DNA of 9,215 nt from Paracoccaceae bacterium (GTDB lineage Bacteria; Pseudomonadota; Alphaproteobacteria; Rhodobacterales; Rhodobacteraceae), in the NCBI GenBank assembly GCA_026984895.1, contig JALSRF010000378.1, positions 1 through 9,215 of the forward strand, read 5' to 3'. The position numbers and the translations under genes are program-made. Positions 1-7,042 of this stretch are shown in pieces (positions within the stretch are counted from its first letter, which is position 1; each line of letters opens with the position of its first letter). The notes under the pieces are model-generated. The model saw only the letters and a program-made list of their open reading frames with translations. It searched no databases and was not told the DNA's origin.

Positions 1-45
1 GCGCATCCGGGGGTGTGCGGGCGCTGCGACGCGGCGCTGTCCTGA
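1..45 (+). CDS. ileS: Isoleucyl-tRNA synthetase, carboxyl-terminal tail only (partial)
   Basis: Frame 1 from the first base reads AHPGVCGRCDAALS and stops at TGA 43-45. The HPxxCGRC pattern matches the second half of the zinc knuckle that closes bacterial IleS, where two CxxC pairs hold a zinc ion needed for aminoacylation of tRNA-Ile. Only 14 residues are visible, so the call rests on this motif, its place directly before the stop codon, and the fact that the frame is open to the window edge. IleS is a cytoplasmic enzyme of about 900-1000 residues, so almost all of it lies to the left. Another protein ending in a zinc-ribbon pair is possible. The gene converges on pcs across a 168-nt gap. 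Confidence 0.5.
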   Translation, partial: AHPGVCGRCDAALS

Positions 46-70
46 CGGCGCGCCGGGGCAAGCGGCCTGC

Positions 71-166
71 GGCGGTGATGCGGGCGGGGCGGCGGTGATG
101 CGGGCGGTGCTGATGTGGGCGGGTCTGGCAGGCGGGGCTGATGCGGGCGGGTCTGGCAGGCGGGGC
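71..166. repeat. GC-rich minisatellite: two 20-bp units followed by two 28-bp units
   Basis: Two 20-bp units (71-90 and 91-110) differ at one position. Two 28-bp units (111-138 and 139-166) also differ at one position. All four carry the core TGATGYGGGCGG, at 76-87, 96-107, 111-122 and 139-150. The array fills most of the 168-nt convergent gap between the ileS tail and pcs. I see no gene, promoter or U-tract terminator in it. The near identity of the copies points to recent slippage or unequal crossing-over. Confidence 0.85.
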
Positions 167-186
167 CGGTCTTTTCGCCGTCTCTT

Positions 187-201
187 GCGCGCTGCGCGCG
201 C
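187..201 (-). terminator. Weak candidate hairpin after pcs
   Basis: A perfect 6-bp stem GCGCGC/GCGCGC with a 3-nt loop begins 12 nt beyond the pcs stop codon. It is entirely G/C and could slow transcription, but no U-run follows it on the minus strand, where the next bases are AAGAGA. It is therefore not a canonical intrinsic terminator, and alternating GC in this genome could produce it by chance. Confidence 0.25.
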
Positions 202-213
202 CCGGGTGCCGCT

Positions 214-903
214 TCAGCGTTGAGGCAGAATCTGCTGCGCAATCCCCGCGCCAAGCAGGTAGAAGGAGGTCAGCACCAGCCCCCAATGCGCCCAGCTCTG
301 CGGGTGAAAGTCCACCCAGGCGGCCCAGCCGGCAAAGAAGGTCCAGGCAACGGCCATCGGCAGCGACAGCGCGCGCCAGCGTGCGGTGCGCACCGGGTGC
401 ACGAATTTCAGCGGCACGAACATCATCGCGCTCAGCACCACCACCACCGACAGGATCACCCAGAACCCGGGTTTGAGCGCGAACAGCACCAGCACCACCA
501 TGTTCCAGCAGCCGGGGAAGCCGGAAAAGGAATTGTCTCTTGTCTTCATGCGGGTATCGGCAAAATACATGGCACTGCCATATGTGATGACGATGATCGC
601 GGTCCAGCCCATCCAGCCGGGCAGCAGGCCCGACTTGAACAGCGCATAGGCCGGCACGAAGACATAGGTCAGGTAGTCGATGATCAGGTCAAGCAGCACG
701 CCGTCGAACTCGGCCGCGTTGTGCACGACATCGTATCTGCGCGCCAGCGGCCCGTCCAGCCCGTCAACGAAGAAGGCGGCGACCAGCCACAGGAACATCA
801 TGCTCCACTTTCCGTCCGCGGCCGCAAGCAATGCAAGCATGGCAAATACCGCCCCGCTGGCGGTGAGAAGATGGACCATCATTGCCTTGGTATGGTTTCG
901 CAT
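214..903 (-). CDS. pcs: Phosphatidylcholine synthase (CDP-diacylglycerol--choline O-phosphatidyltransferase)
   Basis: This inner-membrane enzyme condenses choline with CDP-diacylglycerol to give phosphatidylcholine and CMP, the one-step bacterial route that depends on external choline. The 229-residue product is the usual Pcs length. It carries the CDP-alcohol phosphotransferase signature as D47xxD50G51xxA54R55, then 12 residues, G68xxxD72xxxD76. The 12-residue spacing, against 8 in most relatives, is the Pcs form of the motif. The aspartates bind the metal and the CDP substrate. Hydrophobic segments lie near residues 10-28, 33-47, 74-90, 97-114, 133-163, 180-197 and 205-224. The start is ATG at 903, with no strong ribosome-binding site in front. 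The gene is co-directional with xerC but 122 nt downstream of it, so it may have its own promoter, though I could not identify one. Phosphatidylcholine made this way is typical of Rhodobacteraceae and rhizobia that live with or on eukaryotes. Confidence 0.95.
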   Translation of the reverse strand: MRNHTKAMMVHLLTASGAVFAMLALLAAADGKWSMMFLWLVAAFFVDGLDGPLARRYDVVHNAAEFDGVLLDLIIDYLTYVFVPAYALFKSGLLPGWMGWTAIIVITYGSAMYFADTRMKTRDNSFSGFPGCWNMVVLVLFALKPGFWVILSVVVVLSAMMFVPLKFVHPVRTARWRALSLPMAVAWTFFAGWAAWVDFHPQSWAHWGLVLTSFYLLGAGIAQQILPQR

Positions 904-1025
904 TCGCGATTTCTGGCCGAAATCCGGCCGGTTTGCAACGCACAGAGCGCTTCCGGCGGTCGGGGGCGGCGGGTCTGGCCGGTGCCCGGCGGATGCAGCG
1001 CCGGCGCGCGCGGGTGCGCTCCGGC

Positions 1026-1955
1026 CTAGGCGCGCGGGTGCGCCTTGCGGTAGATTTCAAGCAGATGCGCCGTGTCCACCGCGGTATAGGCCTGGGTGCT
1101 GGACAGCGACGCATGGCCCAGAAGTTCCTGTATCGCGCGCAGGTCTCCGCCCGCGCTCAGGATGTGGGTGGCAAAGGAATGACGAAGCGCATGCGGCGTC
1201 GCCGTGGCCGGAAGGCCAAGCTGCATCCGGGCCTGTTCCATCACCCGGGCCACCACGCGCGCGCCAAGCGCACCGCCCCGCACGCCGCGAAACAGCGGCG
1301 ACGCCGGTTCATCCGGGAACGGGCACAGCGCCACATAACGGTCCACCGCGGTGCGCGCGGCCGGTATCACCGGCACCATGCGCTCTTTGCCACCCTTGCC
1401 GCGGATGCGCAGCATTTCGGGCAGCGGCGCCTGCGCCCGTGTCAGCCCGAGCGCTTCGGAGATGCGCAGCCCGCAGCCGTAGAGCACGGTCAGAATGGCG
1501 GCGTCGCGCGCGCCGATCCAGTCCTCGCGGGCCTGTTCGCCGACGGTGCGGATCATGTCGCGCGCAGCCTGGGCGGCCAGCGGGCGGGGCAGCCCGGGCT
1601 GAAACTTCGGCGCGCGCGCGCACAGCACCGCGGTGGCATCAAAGCCTTCGCGCCGGGCCAGCCAGCGGAAGAACCCCTTCACCGCCGACAGCGCCCGCGC
1701 CAGGGACCGGGGCGACACGCCGCGGCCGCGTTCGCTGGCCATCCACGCGCGCATGTCGGCCACGCCGATTCGCGAAAGCGCGCCAAGCCCCGATGCGCCC
1801 CCCAGATGCCCGCCCATGAAGGCGAGAAAGCCCAGCACATCGCGCTGATAGGCGCTGATCGTGTTGTCGGATGCATTGTTCAGCGCCTTGCGATCCGCAA
1901 GCCAGCCGGCCAGCGCATCTGCCCAGGCGGGGGATATGCTGCCTATCCCAGCCAA
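1026..1955 (-). CDS. xerC: Tyrosine site-specific recombinase XerC
   Basis: XerC acts with XerD at the chromosomal dif site, under FtsK control, to resolve chromosome dimers before division. The 309-residue protein has an amino-terminal core-binding domain (about 10-105) and a catalytic domain (about 125-305). The full active-site set is visible: R164 in GCGLRISEAL, K187 in IRGKGGKERM, H255 and R258 in HALRHSFATH, H281 in LLGHASLS, and nucleophile Y290 in STQAYT. The H281-Y290 spacing of nine equals that of E. coli XerD. The start is TTG at 1955. No ATG or GTG fits at the amino terminus, and the first in-frame ATG is at residue 47. The start lies inside the DUF484 gene, with a 13-nt overlap, so translation is probably coupled. 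The linkage to DUF484 and the absence of phage genes favour the housekeeping XerC over a mobile-element integrase. Confidence 0.93.
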   Translation of the reverse strand: MAGIGSISPAWADALAGWLADRKALNNASDNTISAYQRDVLGFLAFMGGHLGGASGLGALSRIGVADMRAWMASERGRGVSPRSLARALSAVKGFFRWLARREGFDATAVLCARAPKFQPGLPRPLAAQAARDMIRTVGEQAREDWIGARDAAILTVLYGCGLRISEALGLTRAQAPLPEMLRIRGKGGKERMVPVIPAARTAVDRYVALCPFPDEPASPLFRGVRGGALGARVVARVMEQARMQLGLPATATPHALRHSFATHILSAGGDLRAIQELLGHASLSSTQAYTAVDTAHLLEIYRKAHPRA

Positions 1956-2650
1956 CGGCGCATCGCCCGTTCGAAAGCCGCCCCGAAAAACCCCAGAAGG
2001 TCGGTCCCCTGGGTCGGTCTGAACTGGTGCGGGTCTTCGGAGCCAAGCGCAAGCATCCCGGGCAGGCGGCCGTCTCCGAAATCGAGCCGGAGCAGGGCTT
2101 CGGACTGGATCCAGTCGGAACTTTCGCCATGGATTTCGTCGCTGTCGGGCTGGATCTGGCGCAGCGTGACCGGGCGGACCGGCACGTTCCGTCCGCCGCT
2201 GATATAGGCGTCGATGCGCCCGCGCGGCACGATCGCCAGAACCTCTCCGACCTTGTCCAGCGGCGCGTCGGCCCCATCGTCCCCGCCGGCTTCGAGCACC
2301 AGCCTGAGCGTGTCCACGCGCAAGATCTCGGCCACATCCTTCAGGTCGGTCAGGAAGGTCGTGAAATCGCGCGCTTCGAGCATGCGCAGCACGGCCCGAT
2401 GAACGGTGTTCGTGCCCGCCAGGTTCTCGTAGGCCGCGGCGATCACCGAACGGTGCGTGTCCTCAAGGCGCTCAAGCCGGGACTCGAGCCGCTCGATCGC
2501 GATCCCGCGCAGATCGACGATGTTGGGGCCGAGGGCCGACTCGTTCGCCTGGACCAGCGCCCGCATCACGTCGCGGTCCTCAAGGATGACATCGGGGTCC
2601 GATATGATGCGATCGCGCAACTCCTGCACGGTTCCCACCGGCGTCTTCAT
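1943..2650 (-). CDS. DUF484 family protein (GAF-like), XerC operon partner
   Basis: The 235-residue protein matches the DUF484 family (E. coli YigA type), whose biochemical role is not established. Residues about 48-90 form a charged heptad-rich helix (RGIAIERLESRLERLEDTHR) that could be a coiled coil. The rest resembles a GAF-like fold and ends in the family-typical LALGSEDPHQF...TDLLGFFG at about 200-224. No membrane segment or signal peptide is visible. I chose ATG 2650 because GAAGGGA lies just upstream at Shine-Dalgarno distance. A GTG eight codons earlier (2674) is open but lacks such a site. The gene sits 40 nt after tal and overlaps xerC by 13 nt. In E. coli yigA also lies directly before xerC, so the pairing crosses classes and suggests a role tied to recombination or division. 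That role is inference. Confidence 0.85.
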   Translation of the reverse strand: MKTPVGTVQELRDRIISDPDVILEDRDVMRALVQANESALGPNIVDLRGIAIERLESRLERLEDTHRSVIAAAYENLAGTNTVHRAVLRMLEARDFTTFLTDLKDVAEILRVDTLRLVLEAGGDDGADAPLDKVGEVLAIVPRGRIDAYISGGRNVPVRPVTLRQIQPDSDEIHGESSDWIQSEALLRLDFGDGRLPGMLALGSEDPHQFRPTQGTDLLGFFGAAFERAMRRWLG

Positions 2651-2690
2651 GCTTTTCCCTTCGCTGCCCAGCACTGCGTCCTCCGTCGCG

Positions 2691-3344
2691 TCAGAGGATT
2701 TTCTGGCCTGTTTTTGCCCAATCCTTCAGGAAGCCGTCCAGACCTTTGTCGGTCAGCGGGTGGTTTGCCATCGCTTTGATCACGCCGGGTGGCGCGGTTG
2801 CCACATCCGCACCGATCAGCGCCGCCTGGCTCATGTGATTGACGCTGCGGATCGAGGCGGCCAGAATCTGGGTGTCGAAACCGTAATTGTCGTAGATCGT
2901 GCGAATATCGGCGATCAGTTCCATGCCGTCCAGGTTGATGTCGTCCAGCCGGCCGATGAAGGGCGAAATGAAGGTGGCGCCGGCCTTTGCGGCCAGAAGC
3001 GCCTGATTGGCCGAAAAGCACAGCGTGACATTGACCATATGGCCTTCGTCGGAAAGCACCTTGCAGGCCTTCAGCCCGTCCCAGGTCAACGGCACCTTCA
3101 CGGCGATGTTGTCGGCGATTTTCGCCAGCTTGCGCCCTTCGGCGATCATCTCGTCGGCCTGCAGCGCGACCACTTCGGCCGAGACCGGCCCCGAGACGAT
3201 GGAACAGATCTCCCGGGTCACTTCCAGGATGTCGCGCCCCGACTTGAGGATCAGCGAGGGATTGGTGGTCACCCCGTCGGCCATGCCAAGTGCGTTCAAC
3301 TCGCGGATCGCATCCACATCCGCCGTATCCACAAAGAATCGCAT
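2691..3344 (-). CDS. tal: Transaldolase, small FSA-type family
   Basis: This cytoplasmic enzyme of the non-oxidative pentose phosphate pathway moves a dihydroxyacetone unit from sedoheptulose-7-phosphate to glyceraldehyde-3-phosphate. The 217-residue single-domain TIM barrel has the family opening MRFFVDTAD with D6, GVTTNPSL at 24-31, Schiff-base lysine K83 in VKVPLTWDG, and R132. By alignment with E. coli fructose-6-phosphate aldolase (Q59, Y131), this protein has glutamate E57 and phenylalanine F129. Those are the transaldolase choices, so true transaldolase is more likely than F6P aldolase. The start is ATG 3344, preceded by GAGG at Shine-Dalgarno distance. The frame stays open far upstream through the priA antisense, but those residues look nothing like the family. 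It is the first gene of the probable tal-DUF484-xerC operon and diverges from priA. The product is often annotated as fsa or talC. Confidence 0.95.
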   Translation of the reverse strand: MRFFVDTADVDAIRELNALGMADGVTTNPSLILKSGRDILEVTREICSIVSGPVSAEVVALQADEMIAEGRKLAKIADNIAVKVPLTWDGLKACKVLSDEGHMVNVTLCFSANQALLAAKAGATFISPFIGRLDDINLDGMELIADIRTIYDNYGFDTQILAASIRSVNHMSQAALIGADVATAPPGVIKAMANHPLTDKGLDGFLKDWAKTGQKIL

Positions 3345-3384
3345 ATTTCGCCTCGCGGGTTTATCCTTTTTCGCGATAGCTTTT

Positions 3385-3414
3385 ATCGTAGGTAGGGGCG
3401 GGCGGAAAGGCCAA
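3385..3414 (-). promoter_or_regulatory. Candidate sigma-70-type promoter for the tal operon
   Basis: On the minus strand a TTGGCC -35-like hexamer (3409-3414) and a TACGAT -10-like hexamer (3385-3390) are 18 nt apart. Each matches four of six consensus positions. A transcript start near 3378 would leave a leader of about 34 nt carrying the GAGG ribosome-binding site of tal. The -10 hexamer overlaps a small inverted repeat CGATA-GCTTT-TATCG (3374-3388). The 87-nt gap must also hold the priA promoter, for which I see no convincing hexamers. Confidence 0.35.
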
Positions 3415-3431
3415 ATGGGCGGATCGGGCGA

Positions 3432-5627
3432 TTGAGCGAGACAACCTGGTTTGAAGAGGGCGCGCCGGTTGCGGTGCTGACCACGCAGCCGCTGGACCGG
3501 TTGCTCGACTATCGGGCACCCGAGGGCGGCTGCGCGTCCGGTGCCCTGGTCGAGGTGCCGCTGGGGCCGCGCAAGGTGCTTGGCGTGGTCTGGGGGCCGG
3601 GGCAGGGCGGGGTCGATCCGGCCCGCGTGCGCCCGGTGAACCGGGTGCTGGATGCGGCACCGATGCGCCCCGAGATGCGCGAATTTCTGGCGCGGGTCGC
3701 CGATTACACGCTGACGCCGATGCCCGCGATGCTGCGCCTTGCCACCCGCGCGCCGGGGCTGGGCGATCCGCCGTCCATGCGCCGGATCTACCGGCCCGGG
3801 TCGCGCGACCCCGAGCGGATGACGCCAGCGCGCCGGCGGGTTCTGGAGGTGCTTCGCAGTCACGGCGGGCTCGGGTTCACCCTTGGCGAACTGGCCGGGC
3901 TGGCGGGGGTTTCGAGCTCTGTCGTCAAGGGGCTGGTGAAACTCGGGGCGGTGCGCGAAGAGGAAAGCCCGCGCGACCTGCCCTATCCGCGCCTCGATCC
4001 GGGGCACGGCGGCGTGGTGCTGGAGGGCGACCAGATTGCCGCCGCCGCGCGGCTGCGCGAAAAGGTGGTTGCGGCGCGCTATTCCACCACGCTGCTGAAA
4101 GGGGTGACCGGATCGGGCAAGACCGAGGTCTATCTGGAGGCGGTGGCCGAGACCCTGCGGCGCGGGCGCCAGGCGCTGGTGCTGCTGCCCGAGATCGCGC
4201 TGACCGCCGCCTTCCTGTCGCGCGTGGAGGCGCGTTTCGGCGCGCGGCCGGCGGAATGGCACTCGGGCGTGACCATGACCGAACGCCGCCGGGCGTGGCG
4301 CATGGCGGCCGAAGGCGAAGCGCCGCTGGTGGTCGGCGCGCGCTCGGCGCTCTACCTGCCGTTTCGCGATCTCGGGCTGATCGTGGTGGATGAGGAACAC
4401 GACACCTCATACAAGCAGGAGGACGGCGTGGTCTATCATGCCCGCGACATGGCGGTTTTGCGCGCGTCGCTTTGTTCGGCGCAGGTGGTCCTGGCTTCCG
4501 CCACGCCCAGCCTTGAAAGCTGGGCCAATGTCGAAGCCGGGAAATACGAGCGCCTCGATCTGGGGGCCCGCTACGGCGCGGCGCGGATGCCGTCGATGGC
4601 GGCCATAGACATGCGCGCCCAGGAGGTGCCCCCGGGGCGCTGGATCTCGCCGGCGCTTCGCGATGCCGTCGCCGGCCGGCTTGATCGCGGCGAACAGTCG
4701 CTGCTGTTCCTCAACCGGCGCGGCTATGCCCCGGTAACGGTGTGCCGGGCCTGCGGGCATCAGATCGGCTGCGATCACTGCGACGCGCGCATGGTCGAGC
4801 ACCGCTTTCGCAAACGCCTGGTCTGCCACCAGTGCGGCGAAACCCGGCCGATCCCCGCGACATGCCCCTCGTGCGAGGCCGAAGGGCGCCTGGCGCCGGT
4901 GGGGCCGGGCGTCGAAAGGCTGGCCGAGGAGGTGCGCGCGCTTTTCCCCGAGGCCCGCCTTTCGGTGCTGTCTTCCGACCTGTTCGCATCGGCCCGCGCG
5001 CTGAAAGAGGAGATCGCGAAGATCGGCAGAGGCGGGGCCGATATCGTCATCGGCACCCAGCTGGTGGCCAAGGGGCACAATTTCGAGGCGCTGACCCTGG
5101 TCGGGGTGATCGACGCCGACCTGGGGTTGCAGGGCTCGGACCTGCGCGCCGCGGAACGCAGCTTTCAGCTGATGCGCCAGGTCTCTGGCCGGGCCGGGCG
5201 CGGCGATGCTCCGGGGGCCGCGCTGCTGCAGACCTGGCAGCCCGAACACCCGGTGATCCGGGCGATCCTGTCGGGCGACGAAGAGGCGTTCTGGCGCGCC
5301 GAGGCGCAGGAGCGCCGCGCGGCCGGGGTGCCGCCCTACGGCCGCCTGGCCGGGATCGTCCTGTCATCGCCGGATGCGGCGGCGGCCTTCGATCTGGGCG
5401 GTGAGATGGTGCGGCGCGACGCACCGTTGCAGGCGATCGGGGCAAGGGTGTTCGGCCCGGCGCCGGCGCCGATTGCGCGTATCCGCGGGCGTCATCGGGT
5501 GCGCCTGCTGGTCAAGGCCGCAAAAGCTGCGCCGATTCAGCGGGCGCTGCGAGACTGGCTTGCCCAGTTCCGCCTGCCGGCGAACCTGCGCCTTCAGATC
5601 GATATCGACCCGCAAAGCTTCTACTGA
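3432..5627 (+). CDS. priA: Primosomal protein N' (replication restart helicase PriA)
   Basis: PriA recognises stalled or collapsed forks and recombination intermediates, unwinds the lagging arm 3' to 5', and starts primosome assembly for DnaB reloading. The 731-residue protein has every expected part. These are an amino-terminal 3'-DNA-end-binding domain (about 1-105), a winged-helix segment (about 130-180), Walker A GVTGSGKT (224-231), the DEEH box (320-323) and motif III SATP (356-359). An eight-cysteine zinc region interrupts the helicase core (C438, C441, C447, C450, C465, C468, C478, C481). GTQLVAKGH (541-549) and GRAGR of motif VI (586-590) follow, and the protein ends in the typical DIDPQSFY. 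The start is TTG 3432. No ATG or GTG lies in frame just upstream, and a start at GTG codon 15 would remove part of the conserved VLTTQPLDRLLDY opening. The gene is monocistronic here, divergent from tal and convergent with the YeeE gene. Confidence 0.97.
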   Translation: MSETTWFEEGAPVAVLTTQPLDRLLDYRAPEGGCASGALVEVPLGPRKVLGVVWGPGQGGVDPARVRPVNRVLDAAPMRPEMREFLARVADYTLTPMPAMLRLATRAPGLGDPPSMRRIYRPGSRDPERMTPARRRVLEVLRSHGGLGFTLGELAGLAGVSSSVVKGLVKLGAVREEESPRDLPYPRLDPGHGGVVLEGDQIAAAARLREKVVAARYSTTLLKGVTGSGKTEVYLEAVAETLRRGRQALVLLPEIALTAAFLSRVEARFGARPAEWHSGVTMTERRRAWRMAAEGEAPLVVGARSALYLPFRDLGLIVVDEEHDTSYKQEDGVVYHARDMAVLRASLCSAQVVLASATPSLESWANVEAGKYERLDLGARYGAARMPSMAAIDMRAQEVPPGRWISPALRDAVAGRLDRGEQSLLFLNRRGYAPVTVCRACGHQIGCDHCDARMVEHRFRKRLVCHQCGETRPIPATCPSCEAEGRLAPVGPGVERLAEEVRALFPEARLSVLSSDLFASARALKEEIAKIGRGGADIVIGTQLVAKGHNFEALTLVGVIDADLGLQGSDLRAAERSFQLMRQVSGRAGRGDAPGAALLQTWQPEHPVIRAILSGDEEAFWRAEAQERRAAGVPPYGRLAGIVLSSPDAAAAFDLGGEMVRRDAPLQAIGARVFGPAPAPIARIRGRHRVRLLVKAAKAAPIQRALRDWLAQFRLPANLRLQIDIDPQSFY

Positions 5628-5843
5628 GCCCGCGCGGATCGGGGGCGGCGGCCCGCGACCGGGCGTGTGCACCCGACGCGCCGCGACCGGGCGCCGTGCC
5701 GCCAGAGCGTGCCGCCGCCAGCCACAGTCACGCGCCGTCACGCGAACCGCTCGGCGGCGCTGTCTGCGCATGGGAGAAGCCTTCCGGGGCGCGCCGAAAC
5801 CGGTTCGCGCGTCCGGGTGGCCTGGCCTTTCGGGCGCCATGGC
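5628..5843. other. Convergent gap between priA and the YeeE gene
   Basis: I see no gene in this 216-nt stretch. The 13-mer CCGCGACCGGGCG occurs twice, at 5653-5665 and 5681-5693. A hairpin can form at 5789-5812: CGAA/TTCG plus CGCG/CGCG around one bulged C, with an ACCGG loop. It could serve both convergent genes as a stop signal, but neither strand has a U-run next to it. Confidence 0.4.
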
Positions 5844-6923
5844 CTATCGGGCGGCATTTCCCGCGGCCGAAAGCCTGCCGTGGTGCTGGTCCACAACGAA
5901 ATCGGTCAGCATCGCCCCGGCCCACATCGCCGACAGCGCAACCCAGGCGGTGCCGGCAAAGATCGAGGTGCCGGTGACCCCGTTGCCGATGGCGCATCCG
6001 CCTGCCAGCATGCCGCCAAATCCCATCAGCGCCGCCCCTGTCATCGCGCGTTTCATGTTGTCGGCGTCCCGAAACCCCTGAAAGCGCAGTTCGCGCGCGA
6101 GCCAGGCGGCCAGGAAGGCCCCGGCGAAGACGCCCGGGATCAGCCCCACGTTGAACCCGAGAACGGCGTGCCGGTCCAGGACATACATCAGCGTGCTGGC
6201 CGAAGGACCGGTGAAGGTGATGCTCGAAACCTGCACCGGCTCGAAGGCGACCTGGCTCAGCCCGAAGCTCAGCACCCAGCCGAGCGCCACCGAAAACCCG
6301 ACCCCCGAAGCAAAGATCAGCCGCGGCCAGCCGATCCGGTTGCGAAACGAAAGCCACAGCGCAAAAAGGGCCATCGCCAGCCCCAGCCCCAGCCCCGCGC
6401 GCCCGGGCAGCCCCGAGAAGGTCAGCAGGTTCACGTTGTGCCCGCCGGCCGTGATCGACAGCGCCGCCAACCTGTCGCGCAGGGGCGCAAGCCAGCCCGA
6501 AAGGCTCATCTGCGCCACCACGGCAAAGATCAGCCCCGAGACCACCGCGCGCAGGTTGCCCGTGGCGGCCAGCACCAGCAGGCGGCCGGAACATCCGCGT
6601 GCCAGAATCATGCCGATGCCGAACAGGAGCCCGCCGATCACCGCGCCCGACCAGGACCCGGGCACCGCCATGATGCGGGCGTCCTGCGGGCGCACGAGAC
6701 CGGCCAGCGTCGCCCCCTGGACCCAGACGATGGCGGTTGAAATGGTCAGCAGCCAGACCGAAACGGCGGGCCCCAGCCGGCCGCGGGCGAACTCGACCGT
6801 GGCCGCGCGCAGGCAGAAGGACGAGCGCTGTGCCGCCACCCCGAACACCAGGCCCGTGATCAGCCCCAGAAGCGCTGCGGTGCGCGCCTCTCCCAGCATG
6901 TCGACCAGAGACAGGATATCCAT
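5844..6923 (-). CDS. YeeE/YedE family sulphur-compound permease
   Basis: The 359-residue integral membrane protein belongs to the Sulf_transp (YeeE/YedE, DUF395) family. Characterised members such as TsuA import thiosulfate through a relay of conserved cysteines. Two copies of the family half-motif are visible: GGLLFGIGMILARGCSGR (97-114) and GFGGMLAGGCAIGNG (301-315). An earlier QRSSFCLRA lies at 32-40. C37, C111 and C310 are therefore the likely substrate-relay cysteines. About nine to eleven hydrophobic segments run from residue 15 to 345. The length is that of the fused single-gene form rather than the split half-size pair. I chose ATG 6923, which has GAAGGG about 8 nt upstream. An ATG at 6980 would add a polar, arginine-rich 19-residue tail atypical of the family. 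No TusA-like or rhodanese partner gene is visible nearby, so the exact substrate (thiosulfate, other sulphur or selenium species) is open. It diverges from the MFS gene across an FNR-type box. Confidence 0.88.
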   Translation of the reverse strand: MDILSLVDMLGEARTAALLGLITGLVFGVAAQRSSFCLRAATVEFARGRLGPAVSVWLLTISTAIVWVQGATLAGLVRPQDARIMAVPGSWSGAVIGGLLFGIGMILARGCSGRLLVLAATGNLRAVVSGLIFAVVAQMSLSGWLAPLRDRLAALSITAGGHNVNLLTFSGLPGRAGLGLGLAMALFALWLSFRNRIGWPRLIFASGVGFSVALGWVLSFGLSQVAFEPVQVSSITFTGPSASTLMYVLDRHAVLGFNVGLIPGVFAGAFLAAWLARELRFQGFRDADNMKRAMTGAALMGFGGMLAGGCAIGNGVTGTSIFAGTAWVALSAMWAGAMLTDFVVDQHHGRLSAAGNAAR

Positions 6924-6975
6924 CGGATGCGCCCTTCGAACTGTTGTCGTGCGCCGCGGTTGCTGTGCGGCCCTG

Positions 6976-6981
6976 AGCATG
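6976..6981 (-). promoter_or_regulatory. Candidate -10 element for the YeeE gene, placed for FNR class II activation
   Basis: On the minus strand CATGCT matches TATAAT at three of six positions, including the important second A and last T. Its centre is 32 nt from the centre of the FNR-like box. That is the distance expected when an FNR dimer sits at -41.5. The implied transcript start is near 6969, giving a leader of about 46 nt. The hexamer alone is weak; the spacing is the argument. Confidence 0.3.
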
Positions 6982-7003
6982 CCCCCGCTTCGGGCCGGCG
7001 TCC

Positions 7004-7017
7004 TTGATCCAGATCAG
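7004..7017. promoter_or_regulatory. FNR/FnrL-type operator in the divergent transporter promoter
   Basis: The sequence TTGAT-CCAG-ATCAG matches the FNR consensus TTGAT-N4-ATCAA at nine of ten defined positions; only the last A is replaced by G. FnrL of Rhodobacter and its relatives binds such sites when its iron-sulphur cluster is intact under low oxygen. The box is 80 nt from the YeeE start and 66 nt from the MFS start, so one dimer could control both genes. On the MFS side a TATGTT hexamer (7037-7042) lies 29 nt from the box centre. On the YeeE side the spacing to a weak -10 is exactly 32 nt. Related Crp/Fnr proteins such as Dnr or FixK could also use it. Confidence 0.7.
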
Positions 7018-7036
7018 ACACATGCGGGTTGCCGAA

Positions 7037-7042
7037 TATGTT
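7037..7042 (+). promoter_or_regulatory. Candidate -10 element for the MFS gene
   Basis: TATGTT matches TATAAT at four of six positions. Its centre is 29 nt downstream of the FNR-like box centre, about 3 nt short of the ideal class II spacing. A start near 7049 would give a leader of about 35 nt. A GGGGAC purine tract sits just ahead of the ATG at 7084 as a likely ribosome-binding site. Confidence 0.3.

Noticed and set aside
71..166. Tandem repeats considered as a CRISPR array.
   Set aside because: Units are directly adjacent with no unique spacers of constant length, and no cas gene is present.
220..1029. Plus-strand frames antisense to pcs (up to 269 codons).
   Set aside because: They are His/Gln/Arg-rich with no recognisable domain. 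Pcs on the other strand has its complete signature.
1026..1955. Tyrosine recombinase considered as a phage or island integrase.
   Set aside because: It lies in the conserved tal-DUF484-xerC context, has XerC length and motifs, and has no adjacent tRNA, att-like repeats or cargo genes.
882..2207. A 441-codon plus-strand frame antisense to xerC and DUF484.
   Set aside because: Composition is that of a shadow frame, and xerC with its full catalytic set occupies the other strand.
3345..4400. Amino-terminal extension of the transaldolase frame to 569 codons.
   Set aside because: The added residues are antisense to priA and Arg/Pro/His-rich, while ATG 3344 begins exactly at the family start and has a GAGG ribosome-binding site.
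6924..6980. Earlier ATG at 6980 for the YeeE gene.
   Set aside because: It would add a polar Arg-rich 19-residue segment and place the start upstream of the predicted FNR-dependent transcript start. ATG 6923 has a good GAAGGG site.
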